The translations under genes were made by a program, and so were the position numbers. From an uncultured Halobacteriovorax sp. (GTDB lineage Bacteria > Bdellovibrionota > Bacteriovoracia > Bacteriovoracales > Bacteriovoracaceae), in the NCBI GenBank assembly GCA_913061265.1, contig CAJXVS010000009.1:124001-188000 (forward strand): a stretch of 64,000 bases of DNA, written 5' to 3'. Positions 8,321 through 16,683 of the stretch are shown here, piece by piece. The notes below the pieces were generated by a model. That model ran no database searches and had not been told where the DNA came from. It saw only the letters and a list, made by a program, of their open reading frames with translations. Positions within the stretch are counted from its first letter, which is position 1. Every line of letters begins with the position of its first letter.

Positions 8321-9930
8321 CGATTTCCTCTTTGAAATTCATCTCGGATCTTTAGGCGGTCAATCTTAATATTATGCCTAACGTCCACTGGGAAGGTTTT
8401 CTTATAAAAGACATCTTTGATGTCTTTGGTATGAGCGTGATGAGAAGCTAGTTCAACCAACTCTTCTTTTAATTTATCTTTAGCAATTGTTTTTCCAATT
8501 TTATTTCTTTCAATCACAATACGAGGAATCTTATTGATCTCAACCAAGGCCGATCTTCTCACCCCAGGGTGATTATTAAAGATGGCTTCACAAGGAATGG
8601 TATAGAGAGGACCACTTATTGTTTCAACTTTATGAGACTTACGTCCACAAAACCAAAGCCTTCCCGTTTCATCAAGATAGCCCATATCACCAATTCGATG
8701 CCAGATCTTATCAAGGTCATAGATCTTAGCCGCTAAGGTTTCATTCTCAGCATTAAAATAATTTCGTGTTACTACATCACCGTTGACGATAATCTCCCCG
8801 ATCTCACCAGTCTTTAATTCGACAGCTTGATTTAAAGTAGAGATAGGTCCATCAACATATTTGATAATCTTAACTTTAGTCCCAGGCACAGGATGCCCAA
8901 CACAAGTTCCCATGCCAGCTTCCGTTAAATGAGCTGTCTCTTTTAAAACTTCTCTCCCTGAAATATTTGCAACAGGAAGAGATTCAGTGGCACCATAAGG
9001 CGTATAGGTTGTTCCATTAGGAAGAACATCTTTAAACATACGATGGATCTCGTTTCTAACAGGAGCCCCAAACATAACCAGGTATTTGACTGAAGGAAGT
9101 GTAATTTTATTTTTCTTGCAGTACTTTCCAAGTCCTTCCCAGATAGCAGGACTACCAGCAACAAAGCTGGCGTTTGTATCAAGAATATTCTGAACAAGGC
9201 TTTTAGGATCTGCCTTTGAAGGCTTTGATGGGTCCATATCAGGAATAACTGAAGTCATTCCCATAGATAATGTAAAAAGACTAAAAAGAGGAAACCCAGG
9301 AAGGTCGGTTTCGTTTTCATCTAAGTTAAAGAGTTGTTTTAAAACATTAGTTTGTTCATAAAGGATCTTATGACTATAGATAACCCCTTTAGGTCTGCCG
9401 GTCCCACCAGAAGTAAATAAAATGGCTGCCATCTCATCGTCTTCAAGTTGCTCTGCTTTAAAGGTATCAGGATAGTTTAAAAGGTCAGAGAGTTTTCTCA
9501 TCTTCCCCCAAGTTAAACCTTTTGTTGTAATCTTATGTTTTACTGATTTGAAGGCGTCAGAAAAGAGGAGGCTAAGAAAATGAACTTCCGCTTCCGCCAC
9601 TAGGCCTTCGGGCTTAACTTCTTTAATCGCCGATAATAAGTTCTTTCTCCCCATACCTGGGTCAATAAGAAGAGGAATAGCGCCAATCTTATAAAGAGCA
9701 AAGACTAGAGCGTGAAATTCTAATGAAGGTCTTACAAAGAGAAGGACCTTTTGTCCGCGCTTGAACCCAGAATCGATCAATCCGTTAGCATATTTATTGA
9801 TCTTAGTTTCAAGTTCTTTAAAGCTTAAGTCTTTGTATAAGTAACTCTCCCCTGTTTTTACAGGAAAGCGAACGGCCGTTTTATCAGGAAAAAGCCCAGA
9901 GATCTTCGTTAGGTTATCGGCTATATTCAT
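8317..9930 (-). CDS. oleC: OleC: AMP-dependent beta-lactone synthetase
   Basis: 537 residues of the acyl-adenylating (ANL) superfamily. The phosphate-binding loop reads LFTSGGTGRPKGVIYSH at about residue 170. The adenine/aromatic motif is YTPYGATES, and the hinge region reads RIGDMGYLDETGRLWFCGR. OleC uses ATP to turn the 2-alkyl-3-hydroxy acid into a cis-beta-lactone. No carrier domain is fused and the gene overlaps oleB and oleD by 4 bases each, which argues against an NRPS-type loading ligase. The length is near that of characterised OleC (about 550). Confidence 0.9.
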   Translation of the reverse strand: MNIADNLTKISGLFPDKTAVRFPVKTGESYLYKDLSFKELETKINKYANGLIDSGFKRGQKVLLFVRPSLEFHALVFALYKIGAIPLLIDPGMGRKNLLSAIKEVKPEGLVAEAEVHFLSLLFSDAFKSVKHKITTKGLTWGKMRKLSDLLNYPDTFKAEQLEDDEMAAILFTSGGTGRPKGVIYSHKILYEQTNVLKQLFNLDENETDLPGFPLFSLFTLSMGMTSVIPDMDPSKPSKADPKSLVQNILDTNASFVAGSPAIWEGLGKYCKKNKITLPSVKYLVMFGAPVRNEIHRMFKDVLPNGTTYTPYGATESLPVANISGREVLKETAHLTEAGMGTCVGHPVPGTKVKIIKYVDGPISTLNQAVELKTGEIGEIIVNGDVVTRNYFNAENETLAAKIYDLDKIWHRIGDMGYLDETGRLWFCGRKSHKVETISGPLYTIPCEAIFNNHPGVRRSALVEINKIPRIVIERNKIGKTIAKDKLKEELVELASHHAHTKDIKDVFYKKTFPVDVRHNIKIDRLKIRDEFQRGNR

Positions 9931-10784
9931 ATAAAGGCCCTCATCTCTTTAATAACGGCAGCACTTTCATCTTCAATGACATAGTGACCAGCATCTTCAA
10001 AGATCTTAAAGGTAGCTTCAGGATAAATATTTCTCCAGCGATCTAAGAAGTAGTCGTTAAAGCAAAAATCCTTTCTTCCCCATAGAACCAGCTTCGGGCA
10101 AGTAAGGCTGGAAAGTTTATTTTCAATAGTCTCTAAGGTCTTGTAGCTTCTATGACTTTTCTTCATAGGAATATCTGTTACAAACTTAGCCGTTGCGATT
10201 CTATTTTTATAATTATTATAAGGAAGTAAGTATCCCTTCTTAACGTTCTTACTCAGCGGCTTTTCAACGGCCATATGAGTGGCAGGACCTGCAAAAGCGT
10301 TAAAGCCACGGATTACAGCTTCACCTAAGATAGGAGTTCTGCAAATATTAATTTGTGGTGGAATATAGTCACAAGTATAAGCGGCCGTGTTTAAGATAAC
10401 GACTTTCTTAATGAGATCCGGGTGACGAGTGGCCAAACCAAATCCAATGGCCCCGCCCCAATCATGAACCACTAAAGTGATTCCTTTAAGATCAAGCTTT
10501 GCCACTAACTTCTCAATATTAGAGATATGATTTTCTAACATATACTCATAATCTTGCGGCTTATCAGAAAAACCACAACCGATATGATCGGGAGCTATAA
10601 CTCTATTAGAGCTTGAGAATTCTTTAATAAGATCTCTATAGTAAAAAGACCAAGTCGGGTTTCCGTGAACCATTAAGATAGGCTCCCCCTCCCCTTCATC
10701 AACATAATGAAGTTCATTCCCTTCGACGGTCATATAATTATTCTTAAAAGGATATAATTCCTGAAGCCATGCTGGTCTCACCAC
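9927..10784 (-). CDS. oleB: OleB: beta-lactone decarboxylase (haloalkane dehalogenase-like alpha/beta-hydrolase)
   Basis: 285 residues. It has HGNPTW at 40-45, the nucleophile elbow VVHDWGGAIG with Asp108 in place of Ser, and a late catalytic His in DAGHYVIED. The Asp nucleophile and HGNPTW are hallmarks of the haloalkane dehalogenase branch to which OleB belongs. OleB opens the beta-lactone and releases CO2 to give the cis olefin. The gene overlaps oleA by 7 bases. A simple dehalogenase is possible by sequence alone, but the surrounding oleA-C-D genes make OleB far more likely. Confidence 0.9.
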   Translation of the reverse strand: MVRPAWLQELYPFKNNYMTVEGNELHYVDEGEGEPILMVHGNPTWSFYYRDLIKEFSSSNRVIAPDHIGCGFSDKPQDYEYMLENHISNIEKLVAKLDLKGITLVVHDWGGAIGFGLATRHPDLIKKVVILNTAAYTCDYIPPQINICRTPILGEAVIRGFNAFAGPATHMAVEKPLSKNVKKGYLLPYNNYKNRIATAKFVTDIPMKKSHRSYKTLETIENKLSSLTCPKLVLWGRKDFCFNDYFLDRWRNIYPEATFKIFEDAGHYVIEDESAAVIKEMRAFI

Positions 10785-11806
10785 TCTACTCCTAGCATAA
10801 TGGAATTCAGACCTGAGCCAATTCCTAGTAAGGCCACTTTTGACCCCTTCTCAATCTTCATCTCATGATTCAATAAATCAAGAGTGACGGGAAGAGCAGC
10901 TGAACCTGTATTTCCCAAGAAGGGATATGTTTTAAATGTTTTTGTCTTTGTTAGCCCTAGAGCTTCCATGGTTAGAGTTTCGTGAGCCTTCCCAACCTGA
11001 TGTCCTATGGCGAAATCAATGTCTTCATTACTCCATGAAATTTCAGCTTTTGTTCTCTTCCAAGTCTCCTTGGCCAGAACAACGCCTTTTTTCATAAGCT
11101 CTTCTGAATCAGTTTCCATCATTAGGGCCTGAGTATCACCGCCTCCCTGACAAAGAACATTAGCCGTTGTATCGGCCATACTAATCCCCCCAACAAGCTT
11201 AGCTCCCTCTGCATGATCTTTATGCGAGAGCGTATAAGCAACTGCCGCGGAACCAATAGTAAGGTTAGCTATATATTTCTTAATATTCTTTCGATTAATA
11301 CTGTCATCATTTAAAAGATTTTCAATTGTTTGAAAAAGAAGAGGTCCACCATTTTCACCACTAACAATGAGAGCATGCTTAATGGCACCGCTTTCAATTA
11401 GATTAGCCGCCACAACCATAGAGCTCATGACGCCAAGACAAGCATTTGAAAGATCAAAGAGCATCGCTTCAGGTTTTAGACCTAGATCGCAATGAACAAC
11501 CGCGGCTGTTGAAGGCTCTAGAAAGTCACGGCAAACACTAGCGTGCATAACAAGATCAATATCAGATTTTTTAATCTTCCCTTTTTCAAAGAGATTATTA
11601 GCGGCCTTTGTAGAGAGGGCCGAAGGCCTTGTTCCTGGTTCCCAATAGCGGCGTTCTGTAATTCCCGTCATCAGTTCAAGACGCCCCTCAGGAAGACCTA
11701 GTTTATTATAAAGAGGAGCCAGCCTCGATTCAATCTCATCAGAAGTCATTACTAATTCAGGTAAGTAGTGAGCAAAGTCAGATATAACAACATTATTAAA
11801 ACGCAT
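10778..11806 (-). CDS. oleA: OleA: head-to-head acyl-condensing thiolase
   Basis: 342 residues of the FabH/thiolase superfamily. The catalytic Cys123 sits in LSNACLGVM, His269 in IGHQVGK and Asn299 in FLGNTGSA. Glu97 in SVCRDFLEPSTA corresponds to the OleA-specific catalytic base, which plain FabH enzymes lack. OleA condenses two activated fatty acyl chains into a 2-alkyl-3-keto acid, the first committed step of long-chain olefin synthesis. The ATG overlaps the upstream stop as TAATG. The presence of the Glu and the oleB, C and D genes downstream makes this call one of the firmest in the window. Confidence 0.93.
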   Translation of the reverse strand: MRFNNVVISDFAHYLPELVMTSDEIESRLAPLYNKLGLPEGRLELMTGITERRYWEPGTRPSALSTKAANNLFEKGKIKKSDIDLVMHASVCRDFLEPSTAAVVHCDLGLKPEAMLFDLSNACLGVMSSMVVAANLIESGAIKHALIVSGENGGPLLFQTIENLLNDDSINRKNIKKYIANLTIGSAAVAYTLSHKDHAEGAKLVGGISMADTTANVLCQGGGDTQALMMETDSEELMKKGVVLAKETWKRTKAEISWSNEDIDFAIGHQVGKAHETLTMEALGLTKTKTFKTYPFLGNTGSAALPVTLDLLNHEMKIEKGSKVALLGIGSGLNSIMLGVEW

Positions 11807-13194
11807 TAATTACTTCCTTCCATTAAGCAGTGAAGATTGGCCATGGAAATCCCTGAGAGCATGGCCCCCACGATTCCTAAAAAACCTTGATCTGTTCCAA
11901 TAATATAAAGCCCTTTGATAGGTGTTCTACCGTCCCGGCTTTTATCAGTTGAGCCATACACAGTTCCACCGTGATGACTCGTAAATTTCTTGATTGTTGT
12001 AGGCGTAAAGATATCAACAAAATTAGGTTCCTCGTCCATTTGAGGATAAAGCTTTCTCACAATATCTTTTGAAGCGGTTAAAACTTTTTCTTTTTCTAAG
12101 TCATACTCTTCAGGGGATAAATCATTCCAAAGGTCAAAGTTCGCCATAAAGGTTAAGCGGATCATCCCATCTTCATAATCATCTATTTCAAAGTTATTGG
12201 GTAAACAAACCACAGCGCTTTTTTCATCAAAGAGAGTGCTTGGTCTTCTATAATGATATTTTTGATTTTCGTTATAAAAGACGATGGTATCTTCGACCCC
12301 AAAGTCTTTTGGCTTCTTATTGTAGCAAAGGATCGTTTCCGTAAAGCTAAGTTTTCCAACCTTTGGATCAAGCTCAATCTTCTCATTGAGATTCGATACG
12401 GTTTCTGGATATCCAATCGAAGAGAGAACCTTTGAAGCCGTGATCACTTCACCATTTTCAAGCTTTACGCCTTTGATAACAGAGTTTTCTGAGATGATCT
12501 CATTAACCCCGGATCGAAAGCGAACTTCTCCTCCAAGGGCCTTATACTTTTTCATAAGAAGAGAGATCACTCTTCTTACGCCACCTTCTGGGCGAGAAAA
12601 TCCTTCTAAAAAGATACTCTTAAACATGATCACAAATTGAGAAAAATCCATATCATCTTCCCAAGCTGATCCATAGATCAAAAGTGGACAAAAGATCATC
12701 TCGCGAAGATTTTCATCCCCTATCATCCGGGCCACACGCTCTTTAGCAGATTCATAAGGATTGTCTAAGCTGACTTCATTAAAATTTCTAATATCTTCAA
12801 GGAGGGCCATAAAGCCATCTTTCTCCTCTGGAAATTTTTCAAGGACATCGTCAGTAAAAACATTAAGATCATTTGAAAAGCTAAGCTCTGTATCTGGAAA
12901 GATAATCTTAGAGCCTTGCTGTTCATTTAAAGCGAGTTCCCCATAAGGAATACGCAGCTGCTTTAAAAGCTTTGTTAGAGGTTTCCCTCTCTCACCTTTT
13001 TTAGCAAAGTTAGTCATAGCGTGCAGACCAACATCAAGCTTACGGCCCTTACGGGCATAAAAAGAATTCAATCCTCCAGCAATAGTATGCTTTTCGAGGA
13101 TTAAGACCTTCTTATCAAACATAGCTAGGCGGATTCCGGCCGCTAGACCAGACATTCCCGCCCCTATGATGATTGTGTCATAAACATTGTTCAT
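11806..13194 (-). CDS. CrtI-like FAD-dependent oxidoreductase (copy 2)
   Basis: 462 residues from the ATG at 13194. A TTG at 13230 would add 12 residues, but the ATG sits directly before the FAD motif. The N-terminus YDTIIIGAGMSGLAAGIRL binds FAD, and LILEKHTIAGG carries the ribose-binding Glu. The C-terminus (GLYIIGTDQGFLGIVGAMLS) is typical of phytoene desaturase-like proteins. It is a divergent paralogue of the protein at 5919-7343. It lies between the ACP and OleA, which suggests it may act on the carrier-bound chain before condensation. Function (desaturation, saturation or isomerisation) cannot be told from sequence alone. Confidence 0.82.
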   Translation of the reverse strand: MNNVYDTIIIGAGMSGLAAGIRLAMFDKKVLILEKHTIAGGLNSFYARKGRKLDVGLHAMTNFAKKGERGKPLTKLLKQLRIPYGELALNEQQGSKIIFPDTELSFSNDLNVFTDDVLEKFPEEKDGFMALLEDIRNFNEVSLDNPYESAKERVARMIGDENLREMIFCPLLIYGSAWEDDMDFSQFVIMFKSIFLEGFSRPEGGVRRVISLLMKKYKALGGEVRFRSGVNEIISENSVIKGVKLENGEVITASKVLSSIGYPETVSNLNEKIELDPKVGKLSFTETILCYNKKPKDFGVEDTIVFYNENQKYHYRRPSTLFDEKSAVVCLPNNFEIDDYEDGMIRLTFMANFDLWNDLSPEEYDLEKEKVLTASKDIVRKLYPQMDEEPNFVDIFTPTTIKKFTSHHGGTVYGSTDKSRDGRTPIKGLYIIGTDQGFLGIVGAMLSGISMANLHCLMEGSN

Positions 13195-13233
13195 ACTATG
13201 TTCCAAGCCTTGAGATTTTTGCTCGCGCAAAAA

Positions 13234-13482
13234 TTACTGAACAAACTTAGGTGTTAAATACTCAACACAACTGTCCATGCTAGCTAGCTTTGGATAGTCA
13301 GCTTCAGGAACGATAATCTTATGACGTTTCTTAAGCTCCATGACGATATCAAGGAAGTCCATTGAATCAAGGTCAAGTTGATCTCTAAGAGCAACGCTAT
13401 CATCAATTGTAGTCACATCATCATCCATAGCAATGTCAGCGATAATGTCTAATACTTTTTGTCTTACTTCTGTTGTTTCCAT
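13234..13482 (-). CDS. Dedicated acyl carrier protein
   Basis: 82 residues from the ATG at 13482, which has AAAGGAG 6 bases upstream. A longer frame overlapping the ketosynthase gene (to 13533) is unlikely. The phosphopantetheine site is DLDSMDF, with acidic helix-2 context as in ACPs. ACPs carry the growing acyl chain as a thioester on a phosphopantetheine arm. The gene sits 20 bases after the ketosynthase gene. It is clearly different from the housekeeping ACP at 53958-54182 (motif LNLDSLDI), so the operon has its own carrier. No phosphopantetheinyl transferase gene is nearby. Confidence 0.9.
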   Translation of the reverse strand: METTEVRQKVLDIIADIAMDDDVTTIDDSVALRDQLDLDSMDFLDIVMELKKRHKIIVPEADYPKLASMDSCVEYLTPKFVQ

Positions 13483-13502
13483 AATTAGCTCCTTTATAGA
13501 AT

Positions 13503-14738
13503 TTATTTTGTGTATTTCTGAATAATTAAACATGAATTAATCCCAAGCATTCCAAATGAACTGTTGAGGATTGTATTTACTTCTTTTTCAATTGGGTCTC
13601 CATTAACAAGACCTTTTAGATTACATTTTGGATCGACTTCTTCGATGATCTTACAAGAGTGAACCTTGTTATCTTCAAAGCTAGGTAAGTTCCCAGCAAG
13701 TTCAAGGGCACCAGCCGCGCCCATAGCGTGACCGATAAATCCTTTCGTGCAATTGATATGAGTATTCTCACTTGAACCGAAGGCCATGCTTACGGCCTCA
13801 CACTCATTGATGTCTCCCGCCGTTGTTCCCGTCGCGTGAAGATTAACAATATCAATATCATTTGGAGTTAGTTCCGCCTTTTTCATAGCGGCCTGCATAC
13901 ACTGTAGTTGTCTTTCAGGATTAGGAAGAACAAAGTCAGAGGCATCAGAGTTAACATGATAACCCTTAATCTCTCCATAGATCTTAGCCCCACGTTCAAG
14001 AGCTGTTTCAAGTCTTTCTAAGACATAAACCGCTCCCCCTTCAGCAATAACAATTCCGTTTCTATTTTTATCAAGTGGCTTGATTGCTTTAGTCACATCC
14101 TCGTCTTCCCCTAAAGCCCCTTGAGACTTAAAGGCGGCGTAGATCCCAAAGGTCTCTGTACTCTCAGAAACTCCGCCAGCGAGGGCCATATCAACTTCAC
14201 CAAGTTGAAGCATTTGAAGTCCATGAATAAGACCAATATTTCCAGCAGCGCAAGCAGCTCCAATACAATAACTAGGTCCTGTGATCCCAAGGTTAAGGCT
14301 AACTTCTCCAGCAGGAGCGTTGGCCACTGTTCTTGGGTTATGATGATGAGACCAGTAAGAAGTATCTAAGTTATTTTGATAGAGCTCGTGGATCTCATTT
14401 TCTGTTTCAACATTTCCATGCTCTGTGATTCCTAGATAGATCCCGGTTCTGTCTTTATCAATATCTTCAATCTTTAAACCTGAATCTTCTAAAGCCTCGT
14501 TGGCGCAATAGATCGCAATCGATCCTACTCTAGTTCCTCTTCTACGAGTCTTCTTTTTCTGATGCTTAAACTCATCAAAGTTACAAAGCCCAGCGGGCTG
14601 CATGCCCATATGGCGGATCTCAGTTCTTTGAATCCCAGAGACCTGATTCAAAAGAGCGTTTCTAAATTCCGCTAAGTTGTTTCCATTAGGAGCTGTAAGA
14701 CCAACACCAGTAATGACGATTCGTTGCTTATTTAACAT
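13503..14738 (-). CDS. FabF-like beta-ketoacyl-ACP synthase
   Basis: 411 residues. The active site is complete: Cys163 in IGAACAAGN, His301 in NLHATGTTAGD, Lys332 and His337 in TKGFIGHAMGAAG. The family performs decarboxylative Claisen condensation of malonyl-ACP with acyl-ACP. The start has CAGGAG 6 bases upstream and overlaps the regulator gene by 11 bases. Together with the ACP, FabG-, FabZ- and FabI-like genes it makes a full type II elongation set inside the ole operon. No chain-length-factor partner (a second KS with Cys replaced) is present, unlike type II polyketide clusters. Confidence 0.9.
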   Translation of the reverse strand: MLNKQRIVITGVGLTAPNGNNLAEFRNALLNQVSGIQRTEIRHMGMQPAGLCNFDEFKHQKKKTRRRGTRVGSIAIYCANEALEDSGLKIEDIDKDRTGIYLGITEHGNVETENEIHELYQNNLDTSYWSHHHNPRTVANAPAGEVSLNLGITGPSYCIGAACAAGNIGLIHGLQMLQLGEVDMALAGGVSESTETFGIYAAFKSQGALGEDEDVTKAIKPLDKNRNGIVIAEGGAVYVLERLETALERGAKIYGEIKGYHVNSDASDFVLPNPERQLQCMQAAMKKAELTPNDIDIVNLHATGTTAGDINECEAVSMAFGSSENTHINCTKGFIGHAMGAAGALELAGNLPSFEDNKVHSCKIIEEVDPKCNLKGLVNGDPIEKEVNTILNSSFGMLGINSCLIIQKYTK

Positions 14739-15366
14739 GCTGATCTCCTGATAATTTGCCCATATAGTTTTTCATGCGGCTGCCTACTATTCCCTTGAGC
14801 TTATTCGCCACATCTAGGCCTTTCTCAGCATTGGTTGTGACTAGTTCAAGAACGTTTGGAAGCTTATCTGTTACTTTTGGAAGGTGTTGGCTAAGTCCCA
14901 TTTCATCAAGAGAGTAAACAAACTTGATGATGACCTCTCCAAGCTCACAGGTTGAAACAATAGATTTAAACCTTTTAACTCGGACACTATTTTCAGTGGC
15001 GCCTTTTTCTCTTGAGACCTTTAAGATCCTCTCGGCCATTAATTTATATTCGCGGATAAAGTCGCTTTCTCTTTTCTTAAAGACGTTAGAGACAATGCTA
15101 AGGCAATCTTCAGAGGCTTCATAAACTCGGCAGCCACGATCTCTGTCTTCACTTGATTCAATGGCCTTATAAAAACTAAGAGTCTTTAGTGAGTTACTAA
15201 CAGCCGATTGAGAAAGCCCAAGGCCCGCTTGAATGTCTTCACTTGAAAGTGAATTTTCTGATAAGGCCAAGAAGCCATAAACAGATCCTTCAATTCTTTT
15301 GAAGCCGATCTTCTTTAAAAAATCTTCAAAGTATTTAAGCTCGTGGAGTAAATCTTCAGGTCGCAT
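14728..15366 (-). CDS. GbsR/MarR-type winged-helix regulator, first gene of the ole operon
   Basis: 212 residues. The N-terminal half has a winged helix-turn-helix: SSEDIQAGLGLSQSAVSNSL (residues about 41-60) reads as the recognition region. A charged wing (SSEDRDRGCRVYEAS) follows. The rest is helical, as in GbsR-type regulators with a long C-terminal extension. It is the first gene of the operon and its stop overlaps the ketosynthase start, so it is probably autoregulated with the pathway. A perfect AT-rich palindrome lies 17 bases before its ATG. The effector is unknown; an acyl or lipid ligand is a guess. Confidence 0.75.
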   Translation of the reverse strand: MRPEDLLHELKYFEDFLKKIGFKRIEGSVYGFLALSENSLSSEDIQAGLGLSQSAVSNSLKTLSFYKAIESSEDRDRGCRVYEASEDCLSIVSNVFKKRESDFIREYKLMAERILKVSREKGATENSVRVKRFKSIVSTCELGEVIIKFVYSLDEMGLSQHLPKVTDKLPNVLELVTTNAEKGLDVANKLKGIVGSRMKNYMGKLSGDQHVK

Positions 15367-15382
15367 CTTATATCCCTATTCC

Positions 15383-15399
15383 AAATATTTTAAATATTT
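15383..15399. promoter_or_regulatory. Candidate operator: AAATATTT-T-AAATATTT palindrome
   Basis: The 17 bases are two self-complementary AAATATTT words around one T, a perfect inverted repeat 17 bases upstream of the regulator ATG. Its position and symmetry fit binding by a dimeric winged-helix protein such as the one encoded directly downstream. I could not place clear -35/-10 boxes around it. Confidence 0.5.
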
Positions 15400-15452
15400 C
15401 ATTTTTGAGATATGAGAGTAATCAATAGTTTAATCGATGTAAAGGCGCTACC

Positions 15453-15472
15453 TGCAGGGCTTTTGCCCTGCA
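15453..15472. terminator. Hairpin between metallophosphoesterase gene and ole operon
   Basis: TGCAGGGC-TTTT-GCCCTGCA forms an 8-bp G+C-rich stem with a 4-base loop. It lies 28 bases past the stop of the minus-strand metallophosphoesterase gene. No T-run follows on either strand, so it would be a weak or factor-dependent terminator, or an mRNA 3'-end protector. Confidence 0.4.
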
Positions 15473-15499
15473 TGCGTTGCGTTTATTTTGAGAGTGAGA

Positions 15500-16681
15500 T
15501 TATCTTTTTCTTGGAAGAAGTTCCATCTTATCGAAAACAGTTCCATCTGGGAGATCAACTGTATAGATCATTCTGCTTGGCGTCACTTCGAGAGTCATTA
15601 CATGATGTTTTGAAGTGGCGTATCCGGGGCTTCTTAAGAACCAACGGTCCTTCTTAGGATTCCTCTGCTTAACCCCAAGGCCTCCCTCGCCCACATAAAC
15701 AATTCCCTTAACTGGGTCTTGCTTATTCTGATAAATCGGCACAGTCCTCTTTAAAACATGCCCATCAGACTCGAAGGCCATATCAATCTGGTATTTCTCA
15801 AAGAGAGGAACCCAGTGCTTAATCCCTCTTCCAGGCTTTTTAACAGCAGGCCATAAAGGACGGTGATAGTTGGCGACAATCCACTTAGAGTCTTTTCTTG
15901 CCTTCTTTAAGGTCTTCTTAAGCCAGCGCTTTTGTCTTCCTGCAGCTGAAACATTTGAGTTCAAAGTAATAATGGAGAAGTCTCCAATCTTAATACGATA
16001 GTAGTTCTTCTTAAAAAGCCCACCTGGTCTGGCAAAGACATCGTTAAAAAGAGGAGAAGCAAGTTCATGATTTCCCCTTGTAGGAATCACAGGAAGCATT
16101 CTTCCTTTGCTCGTCACTGTTAAAAGATGATCCTCAAGCCAGTACTTCCATTGCTTCCAAGAAAGTCCGTTAGCAATATAGTCACCCCCATGGCATAGGG
16201 CCAAGATACTATCATCTGATTCAAGCATCTTAGAAAGACTTCTATTGATCTCTCTTCTCTTAGGTCTATCAGAGCGGCTATCCCCTCCAAAAAGAATCTT
16301 AAAATTAACTCCTCCATCAGGAGCGGTCTTAAAATGATACTCTTTAGACTTCATTCCATTAGTCACGGCCATAAAATAATACATGGTATTTGGTTTTAAC
16401 TTCTTAAGCTTAGACTTATGACGAGTGTCTAGGGTGTAGAGGATTGGTTTTGTTTTAGCATTATTCTTATAACGATACTTTGAAAGAACACCTTTTCTTG
16501 GGACCGTGTCATAGTAGAGATAAGACTTTGTTTTATACTTATCAGTAGTCCACATAACATAGGCTTCATGAGCCGGGTCTTCATGCCAAACAACTCTTAA
16601 GTGCTGAATGCCTGGTCCCGCTCCAGCGAAAACCTTAAGCGATAATACAAAAATACTGAGAGAGAAAAATAATTTTTTCAT
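15500..16681 (-). CDS. Exported purple-acid-phosphatase-like metallophosphoesterase
   Basis: 393 residues from the ATG at 16681, which has AAGGATAGGA directly upstream and begins a signal peptide (MKKLFFSLSIFVLSLKVFAG). An open frame extends 62 codons further but lacks sense as protein and overlaps the previous gene. A fibronectin-like N-terminal region (VMWTTDK, MYYFMAVTNG) precedes the metallophosphoesterase domain. The metal-binding blocks are FGGDSRSD, HGGDYI, TRGNHE and NYHRP, with a late ESDGHVLKR in place of the usual GHxH. The family hydrolyses phosphomonoesters or diesters in the periplasm or outside the cell. The substrate is unknown. It is coupled to the membrane protein gene upstream. 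Confidence 0.8.
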   Translation of the reverse strand: MKKLFFSLSIFVLSLKVFAGAGPGIQHLRVVWHEDPAHEAYVMWTTDKYKTKSYLYYDTVPRKGVLSKYRYKNNAKTKPILYTLDTRHKSKLKKLKPNTMYYFMAVTNGMKSKEYHFKTAPDGGVNFKILFGGDSRSDRPKRREINRSLSKMLESDDSILALCHGGDYIANGLSWKQWKYWLEDHLLTVTSKGRMLPVIPTRGNHELASPLFNDVFARPGGLFKKNYYRIKIGDFSIITLNSNVSAAGRQKRWLKKTLKKARKDSKWIVANYHRPLWPAVKKPGRGIKHWVPLFEKYQIDMAFESDGHVLKRTVPIYQNKQDPVKGIVYVGEGGLGVKQRNPKKDRWFLRSPGYATSKHHVMTLEVTPSRMIYTVDLPDGTVFDKMELLPRKR

Positions 16682-16683
16682 TC

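Noticed and set aside
13234-13533. Longer ACP with a start at 13533
   Set aside because: It overlaps the ketosynthase, and the ATG at 13482 has a strong AAAGGAG.
3983-15366. Aryl polyene or NRPS/PKS cluster
   Set aside because: The ligase lacks a carrier domain and lies within oleA-B-C-D; there is no glycosyltransferase, acyltransferase, chain-length factor or exporter as in aryl polyene clusters.
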